Source: CALJTV01 sp034435835
Lineage (GTDB): Bacteria > Chloroflexota > Dehalococcoidia > GIF9 > UBA5629
NCBI GenBank assembly: GCA_034435835.1
Contig: DAOTWF010000020.1
Coordinates: 1 to 23,848 of the forward strand
Direction of reading: 5' to 3'
DNA length: 23,848 bases
Notes under the pieces: generated by a model
The model's database searches: none
Told to the model about the DNA's origin: nothing
The model's input: the letters and a program-made list of their open reading frames with translations, nothing else
Made by a program: the position numbers and the translations under genes
Part shown: piece by piece, positions 1-7,815 of the stretch
Layout of the letters: every line of letters begins with the position of its first letter
Position numbering within the stretch: the stretch's first letter is position 1

Positions 1-75
1 TACCCCCTCATCCTATCTCGCCCGGAGGTAGTTTCTTATGCTCTGGCGTCTCACATGTTTCTGAACGAGCTCAGT

Positions 76-306
76 TCAGTCTTTTTCGGGTTGACTTGTG
101 AGCTGCTTAACCAGTTCGAAAGTCTTGTCCAAGCTGTCAAGCGCCAGAGAGAGGCCCAATCCTCTTAATTCGGCGATGCCCAGTCCGCGAAATAGGCGCT
201 GTGCTGCTACGCGTGCCATTTCGTCGTAGAGGGCTGGCCACTCCATGCCGCGGCGTTCTATGCAAAAAAGGATGAAATCCTTAATTAACGGATTTACTGC
301 CTCCAT
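76..306 (-). CDS. Small conserved-looking hypothetical protein
   Basis: I do not recognise a named family. The product is about 76 residues, soluble and mostly helical, with a charged middle (CIERRGMEWPALYDEMARV) and a Gly/Leu-rich second half (RLFRGLGIAELRGLGLSLAL). No signal peptide, membrane segment or cysteine motif is visible. The frame stays open upstream to a TTG at 366, but neither that TTG nor the ATG at 306 has a good ribosome binding site. I prefer ATG 306 because the extra 20 residues are low-complexity, and the protein-like composition begins at MEAVNPLIKDF. It lies 79 nt after the rnhA stop on the same strand, so it is probably the last gene of the COG1579-rnhA transcript. The function is unknown and the start is uncertain. 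Confidence 0.5.
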   Translation of the reverse strand: MEAVNPLIKDFILFCIERRGMEWPALYDEMARVAAQRLFRGLGIAELRGLGLSLALDSLDKTFELVKQLTSQPEKD

Positions 307-385
307 TTCTTGATTCGCTAAGAAAAACGAAGCCGAGAAGGAAAAGTTTATGGGCTTGAGCGGCAAAATCTTGCGGTGTATTTTC

Positions 386-808
386 TTATCTCCGGGTCGT
401 GCTGCTTTTGGTAGCCTTCTTCAGAGCTGTCTTGGCTAGTTGATGGGCGGCATTATTTTCTGTGTTTTTGATGTTCACTATGCGGAAATTGGTGAATTTG
501 GAGGACAATTCACTGGCTTTCTTGTGCAAAGGGTACAGTGTTGGGCTCTTTACCTTGTAGCGGCTGTCGAGTTGCTTGGCTACCAGCTCTGAGTCGATGT
601 GGAGCGTGATTTTTTCAGGCTTGAAATTTCTTGCTGCCTGAAGCGCTGCAATGACTGCCTGATATTCAGCCTGATTGTTGGTTGCGTTCCCGATGTATCG
701 GGAGATTGTGAACAACTCAGTGCCATCTTCATCTTTGATCACCACCCCGATGGCTGCTGGTCCTGGATTTCCCCAAGAGGCACCGTCAGCAAATATCTTT
801 AGATGCAT
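386..808 (-). CDS. rnhA: Ribonuclease HI-family protein
   Basis: This is a 140-residue RNase H type 1 domain, which cleaves the RNA strand of RNA/DNA hybrids (R-loops, lagging-strand primers). The first beta strand carries the DGASWGNPGPA motif with catalytic D8. E48 lies in NNQAEY and D72 in HIDSELV. The fourth acidic position, normally Asp in an N-x-x-A-D-x-L-A motif, is His122 here (NNAAHQLA). As I recall, substitutions at the equivalent E. coli residue, including His, are tolerated, so activity is still likely. The length fits the short single-domain form without the basic-protrusion extension. An AAGAG ribosome binding site precedes ATG 808. It starts 15 nt after the COG1579 gene; rnhA-like genes and COG1579 are common neighbours. 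A Lys/Arg/Ser/Thr-rich tail ends the protein. A second RNase H (rnhB) lies at 20041. Confidence 0.9.
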   Translation of the reverse strand: MHLKIFADGASWGNPGPAAIGVVIKDEDGTELFTISRYIGNATNNQAEYQAVIAALQAARNFKPEKITLHIDSELVAKQLDSRYKVKSPTLYPLHKKASELSSKFTNFRIVNIKNTENNAAHQLAKTALKKATKSSTTRR

Positions 809-823
809 TTAAACTCTTTTTGT

Positions 824-1519
824 TCAGCCTAGAAAAAGAATTCTGCCACAACTGCTGCAATGCGCCAGATTACCAGCTCTAACCTTATGCCATTCGCTAA
901 CTGGCAGGGTGATATGGCATCCCTGGCATTTTCCTTGTTCAACTTTCACCACGGCTTGCCCTTTGCGCAGTATAAGGTTCCGGTATGTTTCCAGAGACTG
1001 AGGGTCGATTCGGGAGACCATGTCATTTCGTTTCTGTTCCAGTTCAGCTAGCTGAACCTCTACCTCTGCCTGTTTTTCACTGAGAATTTTGCATTCGGCT
1101 TGCCACTCAGTCTCTATTTTTTTAAGCTGTTCCTGGCTTGTGTTCATTTTGTGGCGCATTTTTTCTATCTCAGCCATCACCTCTAGGAGATCTTCTTCTG
1201 CTTGCTTGATTCTAGACCTAAAGATTTCGATTTCCTTCTCCAGGTTGATCAACTCTTTCGGGTTCTTAATGGTGCCGCCGTAAAGCTTGTTGTTTAGCAG
1301 CTTAAGGTTATTTTCCAGGTCATCTATTTGCCACTCCAGGTCACGCTGTTGTTTTTCCTTCTGGTCCAGGTGGGATTTCAATCTAGAAAGCTCCTCTCTT
1401 GCCTGGAGTAGTGGGGTGTTTTCGCTTAGCCGAAAGTTTATTTCAGTCAGTATTCCCTGTTGTTGTTGAATCTCCTGCTCGATCTGCTGCAATTCATACA
1501 ACTTTTTGGCTAAGCTCAT
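824..1519 (-). CDS. Coiled-coil protein with C-terminal zinc ribbon (COG1579/DUF164 type)
   Basis: This 231-residue protein has two parts. Residues 1 to about 180 form a long helical hairpin of coiled coil, rich in Glu, Gln, Lys and Leu heptads, with a break near the KLYGGTIKNPKEL segment that is typical of the family. The C-terminus is a C4 zinc ribbon with C198-x2-C201 (GKCQGC) and C221-x2-C224 (CSSCG). The family is described as a putative nucleic-acid or protein-interaction factor without an agreed function. It is cytoplasmic, with no signal peptide. The ATG at 1519 has no Shine-Dalgarno sequence; instead a good promoter ends 10 nt upstream, suggesting a leaderless mRNA. rnhA follows after 15 nt, so the two are probably co-transcribed. 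Confidence 0.88.
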   Translation of the reverse strand: MSLAKKLYELQQIEQEIQQQQGILTEINFRLSENTPLLQAREELSRLKSHLDQKEKQQRDLEWQIDDLENNLKLLNNKLYGGTIKNPKELINLEKEIEIFRSRIKQAEEDLLEVMAEIEKMRHKMNTSQEQLKKIETEWQAECKILSEKQAEVEVQLAELEQKRNDMVSRIDPQSLETYRNLILRKGQAVVKVEQGKCQGCHITLPVSEWHKVRAGNLAHCSSCGRILFLG

Positions 1520-1529
1520 GGCTAGCGTT

Positions 1530-1558
1530 ATTCTACGGTAGCGCTAAGATACTGTCAA
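1530..1558 (-). promoter_or_regulatory. Sigma70-type promoter for the COG1579 gene, apparently leaderless
   Basis: Read on the minus strand, TTGACA (1558-1553) is followed after exactly 17 bp by TAGAAT (1535-1530). The start ATG (1519) comes only 10 nt after the -10 box. Transcription would begin about 3-4 nt before the start codon, and no ribosome binding site is present. The site falls in the 50-bp gap after the hydrolase gene. Confidence 0.7.
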
Positions 1559-1569
1559 AGGATGGTCTG

Positions 1570-2208
1570 TTACTGTGGATAGTCTAAAACTATCACCTGT
1601 GTGTTCGTAGGGAGTGTAGAACGAGTGACGGAAAGCTTTGGTTGATGGGGGACCTCTTTCAAGCCTAGTTCTTTGAGGAATCTGTCTACGGGTTCGAGGT
1701 CTCTGGTTAGCACCGGTGTCTTGTAGTGCATGGGGATGACAAACCTGGGAGTTAGTCGCCTTACCATCTCGGCAGCCGTTGTTCCACCCAAGGTTGATAC
1801 TCCTCCAATAGGTATGAACAGCACATTAATATCGCCGAATTCCTCTATCAGTTCGGAAGAAGGTAGATGTCCGATATCACCCAGATGACATAATACTAGC
1901 CCATCTACCTCAAGGAGGTATACCGTGTTCTTACCCAGCTTTTCACCCTGGACTTGGTCGTGCCATGTAGAGATGCCGGTGACGAAGGTATTCTTGAGTT
2001 CATATTCTCCAGGGCCCTTCAATACTTTAAACTCTCCGGCGATCGCTTGTGTGAAGGTATGGCCAGTGTGGGAGTGGCTTATTGTTACTATATCAGCAGA
2101 AAGTCTGCCTATTGAGTAGCCTAGATCCGGCGGGCAAGGATCGGTAACAATATTTACTGTTTTCCCCTTGAGTCGAAAGCAAGAGTGCCCCAGCCAGATG
2201 ATTTCCAA
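1570..2208 (-). CDS. Metallo-beta-lactamase-fold hydrolase (UPF0173/UlaG-like)
   Basis: This 212-residue protein is a compact metallo-beta-lactamase fold of the Zn-dependent hydrolase type related to UPF0173 and L-ascorbate-6-phosphate lactonase. The N-terminus IIWLGHSCFRL (H8) and the TDPC segment (D23) are typical of that branch. The metal motif is SHSHTGH (H45, H47, H50), so the usual Asp of HxHxDH is Gly49. Further candidate ligands are the CHLGDIGH segment and the late IPMHY histidine. I recall Gly at this position in related Chloroflexi proteins, so it may be a subfamily trait rather than damage. The substrate is unknown. Start is TTG at 2208, preceded by GAGGTG at suitable spacing. It follows bioY by 39 nt on the same strand. 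Confidence 0.82.
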   Translation of the reverse strand: MEIIWLGHSCFRLKGKTVNIVTDPCPPDLGYSIGRLSADIVTISHSHTGHTFTQAIAGEFKVLKGPGEYELKNTFVTGISTWHDQVQGEKLGKNTVYLLEVDGLVLCHLGDIGHLPSSELIEEFGDINVLFIPIGGVSTLGGTTAAEMVRRLTPRFVIPMHYKTPVLTRDLEPVDRFLKELGLKEVPHQPKLSVTRSTLPTNTQVIVLDYPQ

Positions 2209-2247
2209 ACTTGCACCTCACAAGCAGGTTCGACTGTTACAGCCCTG

Positions 2248-2832
2248 TCATTTCTTAATGAGTTTGAGTATCTGCCAGCTGCCAGGTAAAGCTAAAGAGG
2301 CGGCTATCAATTTAATGACGTCCCCAGCAATGAAAGGGTATAGCCCAAGCTTCAACACAGAGTCTGGGGGAACAAAGCAGGCTAAGCGGGGCAGTCCGAA
2401 TGCGTATATTGTGGCATTTCCTGCAAGCATGGCTAAGGCTGTTTTCCAGAAGTGACGATCCCACCCTTTTTCTGCCAGCCAGCCGGTGACGAAAGCTCCA
2501 GCGACAAATCCGATTAAATATCCTCCGGTCGGTCCCAGCAGGCGCGCGATTCCTGGGACACCGCCTGCTGCGAACCAGAATGGTATGCCTGTTGCTCCAA
2601 TGGCCAGGTAAGTTAGCTGGCTGAGTGCCCCGCGTGCGCTACCAAGGAAAGCACCTGCCAGCAAGACTGCAAAAGTCTGGCCGGTTACAGGCACCGGACC
2701 TATCCAGAAGCTTATTTGGGCTGAAGCAGCTGTGAGTAAGGCAAAGCCAAGCACTAGAGCAGCATTTGCAAGAAGCCCCTTTTTAGGCAAGACGATATCA
2801 ATCAATACCGGGTACCTTAAAGCCTTTTCCAC
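2248..2832 (-). CDS. bioY: Biotin transporter S component BioY
   Basis: BioY is the membrane substrate-binding subunit of biotin uptake; it works alone or with ECF energy-coupling subunits. The 194-residue product is strongly hydrophobic with about six membrane segments. It has the family signatures PVPVTGQTFAVLLAGAFLG and LLGPTGGYLIGF, plus a late FIAGDVIKL segment resembling the family ending. The frame is open further upstream to a TTG at 2898, but a perfect AGGAGG lies 10 nt before GTG 2832, so I place the start there. No other bio or ECF genes are in the window, so any energising subunits must be elsewhere. It lies 136 nt downstream of the acyl-CoA synthetase and 39 nt before the hydrolase. 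Biotin import fits a biotin auxotroph, but that is inference. Confidence 0.92.
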   Translation of the reverse strand: MEKALRYPVLIDIVLPKKGLLANAALVLGFALLTAASAQISFWIGPVPVTGQTFAVLLAGAFLGSARGALSQLTYLAIGATGIPFWFAAGGVPGIARLLGPTGGYLIGFVAGAFVTGWLAEKGWDRHFWKTALAMLAGNATIYAFGLPRLACFVPPDSVLKLGLYPFIAGDVIKLIAASLALPGSWQILKLIKK

Positions 2833-2968
2833 GGTGTAATTGCCTCCTGTGAATTGGGAATTTGTAAAAAGTATAGCAATGGCTGCCCAAAAGGTCAATT
2901 AGACTTTTGTAGCTTATCCAGCATTGGTTTAAACGTGATCAGGGTTGCTTAGCAGAGCCCGGGTGACA

Positions 2969-4570
2969 TTAACCCAATTTCCTCAGCTCCCGTCGCAGTA
3001 TCTTACCCACATCGCTTTTTGGCAGTGCGTCAAGAAACTCGATAGACTTCGGCCTTTTATACGTGGGTAAATATTGTTTGCAGAAGTCCATTAGTTCTTG
3101 TGCGGTAACTGAATTAGGCGTTTTCAACACAACGAAGGCTTTCACTTCTTCGCCGTAGATCTGGTCTGGGATGCCGACAACTGCTGCTTCCAGTACCTGT
3201 GGATGCTTATACAGGACGTCTTCCACCTCCTTTGGATATATATTTTCGCCGCCCCTGATGATGAGGTCTTTCTTTCGTTCGGTGAGATAGAGATAACCAT
3301 CATCATCCATATAACCTATGTCACCAGTATAAAGCCAACCATTTCGCAAAGCCTCGGCTGTTTCAGTGGGCTTATTCCAGTAGCCCTTCATCACGGTGGG
3401 ACCTTTAATAACGACTTCGCCGGTTTGTCTTGGTGGCAGTTCGTGACCACTCTCGTCAAAAATTTTAATAGTGTTGCACTTTTGATAGCATTTTCCTACC
3501 GAGCCATATTTGGGAGGTCGCCTTTCGGCCACGTTCCCACAGTTGACTGCTGTAGCTTCACTGAGTCCGTATCCCTCCCAGATGTCTATACCATATCTTT
3601 CTTTCCATTGGCGGGCTATTTCCAAAGGCATCGGTGCAGCACCGCAGATGCAAGTTTCTAACGAGCTGAAATCGTATTTGTCAGCGTTGGGGTGGTTCAG
3701 TATCTGGATATACATGGTTGGTATGCCACGGAAATCAGTGACCTTAAACCTTTCGATGGCTTTCATCGCCTCTTCAGTGTCCCATCTCCTGAGCACGATC
3801 AATTTTCCACCAGTAAGGAATTCGAGGTTGACTGCGAAGATACCGTAGCCGTGGAATAATGGCAGAGTTATCAGAGAGACGCGTCTGCGGTTTACTCCGA
3901 AGACCTCGATATCCTTCTCGATAAGTTTACCCTGTCTAGGATCCCATTGCCGCACCTTGCCAGTAATACAAATACCCCTTGTATCCAGCAGCACCTGCTC
4001 ATAATATCCGGATACCAGAGTATAGAAGTTATAGTGTGTAAGCATAACACCCTTCGGTCTGCCGGTGGTTCCAGCGGTATACAGAAGCACAGCAAGGTCG
4101 TCATTGTCAGTATCAGCCAGCGCCAGATGATCAGGGGCTTTTTCGATTAGTGTCCGTATGGAAAGGGTACCTTCTAGGGGCTGGTCGACCAGCAGTATAT
4201 TTTTTAGCTGTGGAGCTTCAGGTATGGCGGACTTTATTCTATCAATGTATTCTGAGCTGCTGATCAGCGTTGCCATACCAGTGTCTTGATATATGTAAGC
4301 GAGGTCAGGAGCACGGAGTGAAGGGTTGACAGGCACGACCACGGCACCGATCTTGAAAATAGCGAAGAAAGCTTTGATTAAGTCAACACAGTTGGACAAC
4401 TGTACGCCTACACGATCACCTCTTTTTACATCGAGTTGTTTCAGGACATTTCCCAGTTTATTTACTTCGTGACTAAGCTGGACATTGGTGTACCACTGCT
4501 CTTCAAACCATACGAAGTCGTATTCCCCAAACCTTTTAATGTTATCCTCTAAAAACCTGGCGAGATTCAT
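2969..4570 (-). CDS. Long-chain-type acyl-CoA synthetase (AMP-forming ligase)
   Basis: This 533-residue class I adenylate-forming enzyme activates a carboxylic acid with ATP to an acyl-AMP and transfers it to CoA. Motifs in order: the phosphate loop LLYTAGTTGRPKGVMLTH (about 162-179); LPLFHGYG, the substrate-side histidine region; the adenine motif EGYGLSEATA; the hinge YTGDIGYMDDDGYLYL; the RKKDLIIRGGENIYP motif; and the C-terminal catalytic lysine K523 in PKSDVGK. An insertion of about 20-30 charged residues after the phosphate loop (around GKVRQWDPRQGKLIEK) is longer than in simple FadD proteins. A strong AGGAGG sits 5 nt before ATG 4570. The acid substrate cannot be told from sequence; fatty acid is the best guess. 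A second, different ligase is at 21240. Confidence 0.88.
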   Translation of the reverse strand: MNLARFLEDNIKRFGEYDFVWFEEQWYTNVQLSHEVNKLGNVLKQLDVKRGDRVGVQLSNCVDLIKAFFAIFKIGAVVVPVNPSLRAPDLAYIYQDTGMATLISSSEYIDRIKSAIPEAPQLKNILLVDQPLEGTLSIRTLIEKAPDHLALADTDNDDLAVLLYTAGTTGRPKGVMLTHYNFYTLVSGYYEQVLLDTRGICITGKVRQWDPRQGKLIEKDIEVFGVNRRRVSLITLPLFHGYGIFAVNLEFLTGGKLIVLRRWDTEEAMKAIERFKVTDFRGIPTMYIQILNHPNADKYDFSSLETCICGAAPMPLEIARQWKERYGIDIWEGYGLSEATAVNCGNVAERRPPKYGSVGKCYQKCNTIKIFDESGHELPPRQTGEVVIKGPTVMKGYWNKPTETAEALRNGWLYTGDIGYMDDDGYLYLTERKKDLIIRGGENIYPKEVEDVLYKHPQVLEAAVVGIPDQIYGEEVKAFVVLKTPNSVTAQELMDFCKQYLPTYKRPKSIEFLDALPKSDVGKILRRELRKLG

Positions 4571-4829
4571 CTCTTCCTCCTGTGCGTTTGGAATCGTATT
4601 TTACTATACTTCTCGGCGGGGAAGGAAGTTGTGCAAGCTTCTGCGCGATGTTGCTCGGACACCCTTTCCAAAGTGATGCTGTAGCTTCTGCACCCTTGGT
4701 GAGGGCACGCTAGTTTGGAGGCCGGTGGTTTTTACCGCTGTCGCCAACCCTTGCAGTGAGGATCCTGTCAAGCAAGTATCGGTGATGATATCACCAGGGC
4801 TGTTTAGTAACCAAGCTGTGTGATATATA
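4571..4829. other. Divergent intergenic region, no gene recognised
   Basis: About 260 bp lie between the acyl-CoA synthetase start and the M16 promoter. I find no convincing gene on either strand. It holds a near-palindrome with arms GGTGAT and ATCACC around a 3-nt centre (4781-4795), a 9-bp direct repeat AGCTTCTGC (4636 and 4683), and TATAGT/TAAAAT-like boxes near 4600-4615 that could serve the minus-strand synthetase without a clear -35 box. T-box, SRP RNA, RNase P RNA and tRNA motifs were looked for and not found. Confidence 0.4.
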
Positions 4830-4858
4830 TTGACGGCGTAGTGAATGACAGGTAGAAT
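4830..4858 (+). promoter_or_regulatory. Sigma70-type promoter for the M16 protease, apparently leaderless
   Basis: TTGACG (4830-4835) and TAGAAT (4853-4858) are spaced by 17 bp. The GTG start of the protease (4868) follows after 9 nt, with no Shine-Dalgarno sequence between, which implies a leaderless or nearly leaderless mRNA. Confidence 0.65.
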
Positions 4859-4867
4859 CTTGACATA

Positions 4868-6130
4868 GTGTACCAAAAGACGACTCTGGCCAACGGTATG
4901 CGTGTGATCACCAGCGAGTTACCGCACACGCGTTCGGTATCGATAGTATTTTTTATAGGTGCTGGACCGAGATACGAGATGGATTCGCAGGCTGGTGTTG
5001 CCCATTTTCTAGAGCACCTTTGCTTTAAGGGAACGCGGAAGCGAAAGAGTGCCAAGGAGATCAGCGAGGCTATAGAAAGCGTGGGTGGTCTGCTTAATGG
5101 CGGCACAGACAAGGAGCTGACATCTTTCTGGTGTCGAGTGCCGACCAAGCACTTTGCTCTGGCTGTTGATGTCTTGGTAGACCTGATTTGCAATCCTCGT
5201 CTTGAGGCAGATGATATAGAGCGGGAGCGCCAGGTAATAGTCGAAGAGATAAACATGACTTTGGATTCTCCGAGACAACGTGTGGCAATGCTAATTGACG
5301 AGCTTCTCTGGCCAGGGAAACCATTGGGTCGTGATATTGCTGGAAGCAAGGAGATCGTGGGTTCTCTAACTAGGCAGCAGATTACCCAGTTTCACCGTGA
5401 CCATTACCTGCCAAACAATGTTGTGGCGAGTATTGCTGGCGATATAGACCAGAAACAGGCGCTGGATGTTATTAGTGAGGCTGTCAGTCAGTGGGAGGAT
5501 GGCAAAATACCGAGTGGTTTTTCCAGTGCCGGGTTTGTGGGACAAGGGCGGTTGAGGATAGAATTTCGGGAAACAGAGCAACTCCAGCTTTGCTTGGGCG
5601 TGCCGGGTGTGTCATTCTTTGACCCTGACCGTTATGCCGTTGACCTTTTAAGTATTGTTCTGGGTGAGGGAATGAGCAGCCGGCTGTTTCTCAAGTTAAG
5701 GGAGGAAAAGGGGCTTGCCTACGAAATCCAGAGCTATGCTGACCATTTCACTGATACTGGCGCTTTCATAGTTCATGCTGGCGTTGACCCGATGCAAGCT
5801 GAGGCTGCGCTCAAAGCAATTATTGATGAGTTGCTTGCTGTTAAAGATGACCTGTCAGAGTCAGAGCTTTGTAAAGCCAAAGAAATAGCCAAAGGAAGAT
5901 TGCTGCTAAGTCTGGAGAATAGTCGCAATGTTGCTGGGTGGTTTGGGGCACAGGAGTTGCTGACGAAGCGTATACTCAGTGTTGACGAGGTCATCTCTTT
6001 GGTGGAGGCGATTACCAGAGAGGATTTAGAAAGAGTAGCACGATGGCTGTTTGATCCTAATGCTTTCAACCTGGCTGTGGTGGGACCGATAAGAAAAGCG
6101 GATTTACTTGAGAGAGTGCTCAATGTATAA
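4868..6130 (+). CDS. M16 family zinc metallopeptidase (processing peptidase-like)
   Basis: This 420-residue protein is a single-chain M16B peptidase, related to mitochondrial processing peptidase beta and Bacillus YmxG/MlpA. The inverted zinc motif HFLEH gives H46, E49 (catalytic) and H50. The third ligand is most likely E127, in the RQVIVEEINM segment 81 residues after H46. The N-terminus MYQKTTLANGMRVITSELPH is typical and has no signal peptide, so the enzyme is probably cytoplasmic. The second half holds the inactive-lobe fold with a conserved-looking GEGMSSRLFLKLREEKGLAY segment. Start is GTG 4868 because the conserved N-terminus begins there, and the promoter places it at the 5' end of the mRNA. 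It stands alone between divergent and convergent neighbours. Its substrate is unknown. Confidence 0.9.
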   Translation: MYQKTTLANGMRVITSELPHTRSVSIVFFIGAGPRYEMDSQAGVAHFLEHLCFKGTRKRKSAKEISEAIESVGGLLNGGTDKELTSFWCRVPTKHFALAVDVLVDLICNPRLEADDIERERQVIVEEINMTLDSPRQRVAMLIDELLWPGKPLGRDIAGSKEIVGSLTRQQITQFHRDHYLPNNVVASIAGDIDQKQALDVISEAVSQWEDGKIPSGFSSAGFVGQGRLRIEFRETEQLQLCLGVPGVSFFDPDRYAVDLLSIVLGEGMSSRLFLKLREEKGLAYEIQSYADHFTDTGAFIVHAGVDPMQAEAALKAIIDELLAVKDDLSESELCKAKEIAKGRLLLSLENSRNVAGWFGAQELLTKRILSVDEVISLVEAITREDLERVARWLFDPNAFNLAVVGPIRKADLLERVLNV

Positions 6131-6172
6131 AAAGGACCCCCGGGACTACCCTTTCGGATAGCCCGGGGGTTC
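6129..6172. terminator. Shared hairpin terminator between M16 protease and groEL
   Basis: A GC-rich inverted repeat is built on ACCCCCGGG and CCCGGGGGT arms, extended by imperfect pairing around a TTTC centre. On the minus strand it is followed by a run of five T (6133-6129), making a standard intrinsic terminator for groEL. On the plus strand the U-run is poor, so termination of the protease mRNA there is less certain. Confidence 0.85.
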
Positions 6173-6180
6173 AGTGTAGA

Positions 6181-7788
6181 TTAATATTCGGGCATAGGCG
6201 GCGTGGCGGCCTTCTCTTTCTCTGGAATGTCGGCTACAAGAGACTCGGTGGTGAGGATCATATTTGCGATGCTGGCAGCGTTCTCCAGTGCGGTCCTGGT
6301 GACTTTGAGTGGATCGATAATACCTTTAGCGACCATGTCACCAAACTCGTCGCGCAGCGCATCATAACCTACGCCCTTCTTGCTGCGTTTAACTTTGTCT
6401 ATCACCACTGAGCCTTCTTGTCCAGCATTTTCGGCTATCCAGCGCAGTGGCTCTTCCAGAGCCCGCTTTAGGATGGAAACACCGACAGCTTCGTCGCCCT
6501 CCACCTTTACCTTGTCCAGCGCAGGCACGGCGTTGATCAGGGCTACACCGCCGCCCGGCAGGATTCCTTCCTCTACCGCGGCTCTGGTTGCGGACAGGGC
6601 ATCTTCGACCCGGTGCTTCTTTTCTTTAAGCTCGACTTCGGTAGCGGCACCGACTTTGATCACTGCTACCCCGCCAGCCAGTTTAGCTAGTCTTTCTTGC
6701 AGTTTTTCTTTGTCATAGTCTGAAGTGGTCTCTTCAATCTGTGCTTTTATCTGTTTGATACGGGCTTGGATCGCCTCTTCAGATCCTTTACCCTCCACGA
6801 TGGTGGTGTTGTCTTTGTCAGCAACCACTTTCCTTGCCCTGCCAAGGTCAGCCATTGTAGCCGAGTCAAGTTTTCTGCCGACTTCTTCAGATATGACTTT
6901 GCCACCGGTGAGGATTGCTATGTCTTCAAGCATTGCCTTGCGCCTGTCACCAAACCCAGGTGCTTTCACTGCGAGACAGTTGATGGTACCGCGCAGTTTA
7001 TTGACTACCAGCGTGGCTAAAGCTTCCCCCTCCACATCTTCTGCGATGACCACAAAGTTCTTAGAGACCTGTAGCACTTTCTCCAGGATCGGCAGGAGCT
7101 CAGAAATCGCTGAGATCTTCTTGTCAGTGATTAGGATATAGGGGTCTTCAAGTTCTGCCTTCATAAGTTCGGGGTTGGTGATAAAATAAGGGCTGATATA
7201 GCCGCGGTCGAATTCCATACCTTCTACATACTCGGTCTCAAACTGCAGACCCTTCGACTCCTCAACGGTGATCACCCCATCTTTGCCAACTTTTTCCATC
7301 ACTTCGGCAATCAGATTACCGATTTCAGGATCCGCGGCTGAAATAGTGGCTACCTGAGCGACCTGTTCTTTGGTGGTCACCGGAGTCGCCATTTTCTTCA
7401 GCTCTTCTACAAGTGCGGCTACCCCTTTCTCAATGCCACGCTTTATAGCCATGGCATCAGCGCCTGCAGCGATGTTCTTGAAGCCCTCACTTATGACGGC
7501 CTGTGCCAGAACCGTAGCTGTGGTTGTACCGTCGCCACATTTGTCATTAGTCTTGGTGGCTGCTTCTTTGACCAGCTGAGCCCCCATGTTTTCAAAGGGA
7601 TCTGGTAGCTCAATGTCCTTTGCTATGGAGACACCATCATTGATTACGTTTGGTGCGCCAAACTTCCTCTCCAGGGCTACAGGACGCCCTCGTGGACCAA
7701 GGGTTACTTTGACAGCATTGGCAAGTGCATCAACACCTGCCTTTAGTGCGCGCCTTGCCTCTTCGCCGTAAATAATTTGTTTTGCCAT
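6181..7788 (-). CDS. groEL: Chaperonin GroEL (60 kDa)
   Basis: GroEL forms the ATP-driven double-ring folding chamber in the cytoplasm with GroES as lid. The 535-residue protein aligns along its length with bacterial GroEL: the nucleotide-binding VTLGPRGRPV segment near residue 30, GDGTTTATVLAQ near 86, the apical-domain YVEGMEFDRGYISPYF segment, and VEDALSATRAAVEEG with the ATPase Asp followed by LPGGGVAL. Two variations stand out. The segment before GDGTT reads TNDKC rather than the usual TNDVA, and the C-terminus ends KAATPPMPEY with no GGM-rich tail. An excellent GGAGGTGG ribosome binding site precedes ATG 7788. It starts 27 nt after groES and shares the CIRCE promoter; the terminator lies just past its stop. 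Confidence 0.98.
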   Translation of the reverse strand: MAKQIIYGEEARRALKAGVDALANAVKVTLGPRGRPVALERKFGAPNVINDGVSIAKDIELPDPFENMGAQLVKEAATKTNDKCGDGTTTATVLAQAVISEGFKNIAAGADAMAIKRGIEKGVAALVEELKKMATPVTTKEQVAQVATISAADPEIGNLIAEVMEKVGKDGVITVEESKGLQFETEYVEGMEFDRGYISPYFITNPELMKAELEDPYILITDKKISAISELLPILEKVLQVSKNFVVIAEDVEGEALATLVVNKLRGTINCLAVKAPGFGDRRKAMLEDIAILTGGKVISEEVGRKLDSATMADLGRARKVVADKDNTTIVEGKGSEEAIQARIKQIKAQIEETTSDYDKEKLQERLAKLAGGVAVIKVGAATEVELKEKKHRVEDALSATRAAVEEGILPGGGVALINAVPALDKVKVEGDEAVGVSILKRALEEPLRWIAENAGQEGSVVIDKVKRSKKGVGYDALRDEFGDMVAKGIIDPLKVTRTALENAASIANMILTTESLVADIPEKEKAATPPMPEY

Positions 7789-7815
7789 GTTTCAAACCAC
7801 CTCCTTTTGCTTTGT

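Noticed and set aside
61..84. Hairpin CTGAAC/GTTCAG followed by T-rich sequence as a terminator
   Set aside because: The T-run is on the plus-strand side, where no gene ends; on the minus strand the stem overlaps the stop codon and has no U-run after it.
2833..2898. 22-residue N-terminal extension of BioY from TTG 2898
   Set aside because: AGGAGG correctly spaced before GTG 2832 marks the start; the extension has no family similarity.
3203..3661. 152-codon plus-strand reading frame
   Set aside because: It is antisense to the acyl-CoA synthetase coding region, with no ribosome site or recognisable protein features.
4690..4770. T-box riboswitch-like GGTGG...ACCGC segment
   Set aside because: The conserved antiterminator bulge sequence is interrupted, no specifier loop or terminator follows, and the downstream gene (M16 protease) is not a T-box target.
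4804..5349. 181-codon minus-strand reading frame over the M16 start
   Set aside because: It is antisense to a well-supported protease, Ser/Arg-rich and without motifs.
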